Shown piece after piece: positions 6,256 through 6,654 of a DNA stretch of 6,654 bases. Origin of the DNA: Granulicella sp. UBA5172. GTDB taxonomy: Bacteria; Acidobacteriota; Terriglobia; Terriglobales; Acidobacteriaceae. The first letter of the stretch is position 1. The number at the start of each line of letters is the position of its first letter. Both the position numbers and the translations under genes were made by a program. The stretch lies in NCBI GenBank assembly GCA_002413385.1, contig DHWW01000038.1, positions 1 to 6,654 on the forward strand, read 5' to 3'. Under the pieces are notes generated by a model. That model was not told where the DNA came from, did not search any database, and worked only from the letters and a program-made list of their open reading frames with translations.

Positions 6256-6259
6256 TGAG
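6244..6259. promoter_or_regulatory. Inverted repeat over the -10 region (possible operator)
   Basis: CTCAA (6244-6248) and TTGAG (6255-6259) are perfect inverted arms around a 6-bp AT-rich centre, and they flank the candidate -10 box. A repressor dimer site here would block the promoter. The arms are short, so chance is a real alternative. Confidence 0.3.
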
Positions 6260-6348
6260 GGAGACCTTACAACGAAAAGCAGGTTCCAGGGTTCCAACCT
6301 ACGGAAACAATAAGAGCGGTGAAGAGAAGAGAACCGCCGCAGCACTAT

Positions 6349-6359
6349 CTGGGACCCAG
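6349..6359. promoter_or_regulatory. Short palindrome before the epimerase ribosome-binding site
   Basis: CTGGG-A-CCCAG is a perfect palindrome with 5-bp arms, ending 8 bp before the GGAG at 6368-6371 that serves the ATG at 6380. It could be a protein site or a tiny leader hairpin. A second weak inverted pair, GCGGT (6316-6320) and ACCGC (6333-6337), lies upstream in the same leader. Apart from these and the promoter, the 195-bp spacer 6185-6379 shows no gene. Confidence 0.25.
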
Positions 6360-6379
6360 GTTAGATCGGAGCAGTTTAG

Positions 6380-6654
6380 ATGAACCTCAAAGGAGAAACC
6401 GCAGTTGTTTGCGGTGCGGGCGGTTTCATTGGCGGACATCTCGTCAAGAGTCTGATAGCGAGCGGTGTTAACGTGGTTCGGGCCGTGGATGTAAAGCCAC
6501 TGTCGGATTGGTATCAGGTAACCGAGGGAGTCGAGAACCTCTCACTTGATCTGAAGGACAAGGCAAACTGCATGATTGCCGCAGAGGGCGTATCGGTGGT
6601 CTACCAATTGGCCGCGGATATGGGTGGCATGGGCTTTATCGAGAATAACAAGGC
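6380..6654 (+). CDS. NAD-dependent sugar epimerase, GDP-mannose 3,5-epimerase-like (3' end outside the window)
   Basis: N-terminal 91 residues of an extended short-chain dehydrogenase/reductase. The Rossmann start VVCGAGGFIGGHL carries the GxGGxxG nucleotide loop (G12, G15, G18), and D37 at the end of strand 2 (AVDVKP) fits NAD binding. LDLKD (56-60) is the usual acidic strand, and LAADMGGMGFIENN (77-90) closely resembles the stretch typical of GDP-mannose 3,5-epimerase, which makes GDP-L-galactose or GDP-L-gulose from GDP-mannose. The more general UDP-sugar epimerases normally have LAA followed by other residues, so the GME-like call is favoured, but the catalytic YxxxK region is outside the window. 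The start at 6380 has GGAG 8 nt upstream (6368-6371) and a promoter about 120 bp upstream. The gene diverges from the DppC-type permease and may open a polysaccharide or sugar-nucleotide locus to the right. Confidence 0.82.
   Translation, partial: MNLKGETAVVCGAGGFIGGHLVKSLIASGVNVVRAVDVKPLSDWYQVTEGVENLSLDLKDKANCMIAAEGVSVVYQLAADMGGMGFIENNK

Noticed and set aside
1..6654. Defence system, prophage, transposon or RNA gene
   Set aside because: No transposase, integrase, nuclease or toxin-like frame, no terminal repeats and no tRNA or rRNA sequence were recognised; all long coding regions belong to housekeeping or transport families.

Overview
This is a GC-rich bacterial chromosomal segment of ordinary, densely packed genes. 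The codons are strongly biased to G/C in third position, which creates long empty antisense reading frames. The gene content (thermophilic-type threonine synthase with homoserine kinase, thioredoxin, a CNNM/HlyC-type membrane protein, DppBC-type permeases, a plant-GME-like epimerase) would suit an Acidobacteriota-like soil bacterium. That placement is a low-to-moderate inference from the overall impression; no marker gene here proves it.

Layout. (1) Positions 1-1920, + strand: the 3' part of thrC, entering the window at the PLP-lysine motif, overlaps thrB by 4 bp; these are the last two steps of threonine synthesis. (2) Positions 1921-2430: a short spacer with a possible promoter and leader hairpin, then trxA (2011-2343), closed by a strong GC-rich hairpin that lacks a U-tract. 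(3) Positions 2431-3850: a CNNM/DUF21-CBS-CorC_HlyC membrane protein whose reading frame is broken by a one-base shift near 2592-2608, so its first transmembrane segment lies in a different frame from the rest. (4) Positions 3847-4809: a DppB-type peptide/nickel ABC permease, overlapping the previous gene by 4 bp. (5) Positions 4812-6184, - strand: a YfcE/MJ0936-type metallophosphoesterase and, upstream of it, the DppC-type permease. The two permease subunits therefore face each other tail to tail instead of lying in one operon, with the phosphoesterase between them. (6) Positions 6185-6379: an intergenic region with a good sigma70-like promoter on the + strand, followed by the 5' end of a GDP-mannose 3,5-epimerase-like SDR gene that leaves the window.

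How they work together: thrC and thrB are one pathway. The two permeases should form one heterodimeric channel, but no binding protein or ATPase is visible here. The epimerase probably starts a separate sugar-nucleotide or polysaccharide locus. No defence system, CRISPR array, insertion sequence, tRNA or rRNA was seen. The most notable points are the frameshift, the split and inverted permease pair, and a 19-bp tandem duplication at the dppC-type/phosphoesterase junction that appears to supply the ribosome-binding region of the second gene.
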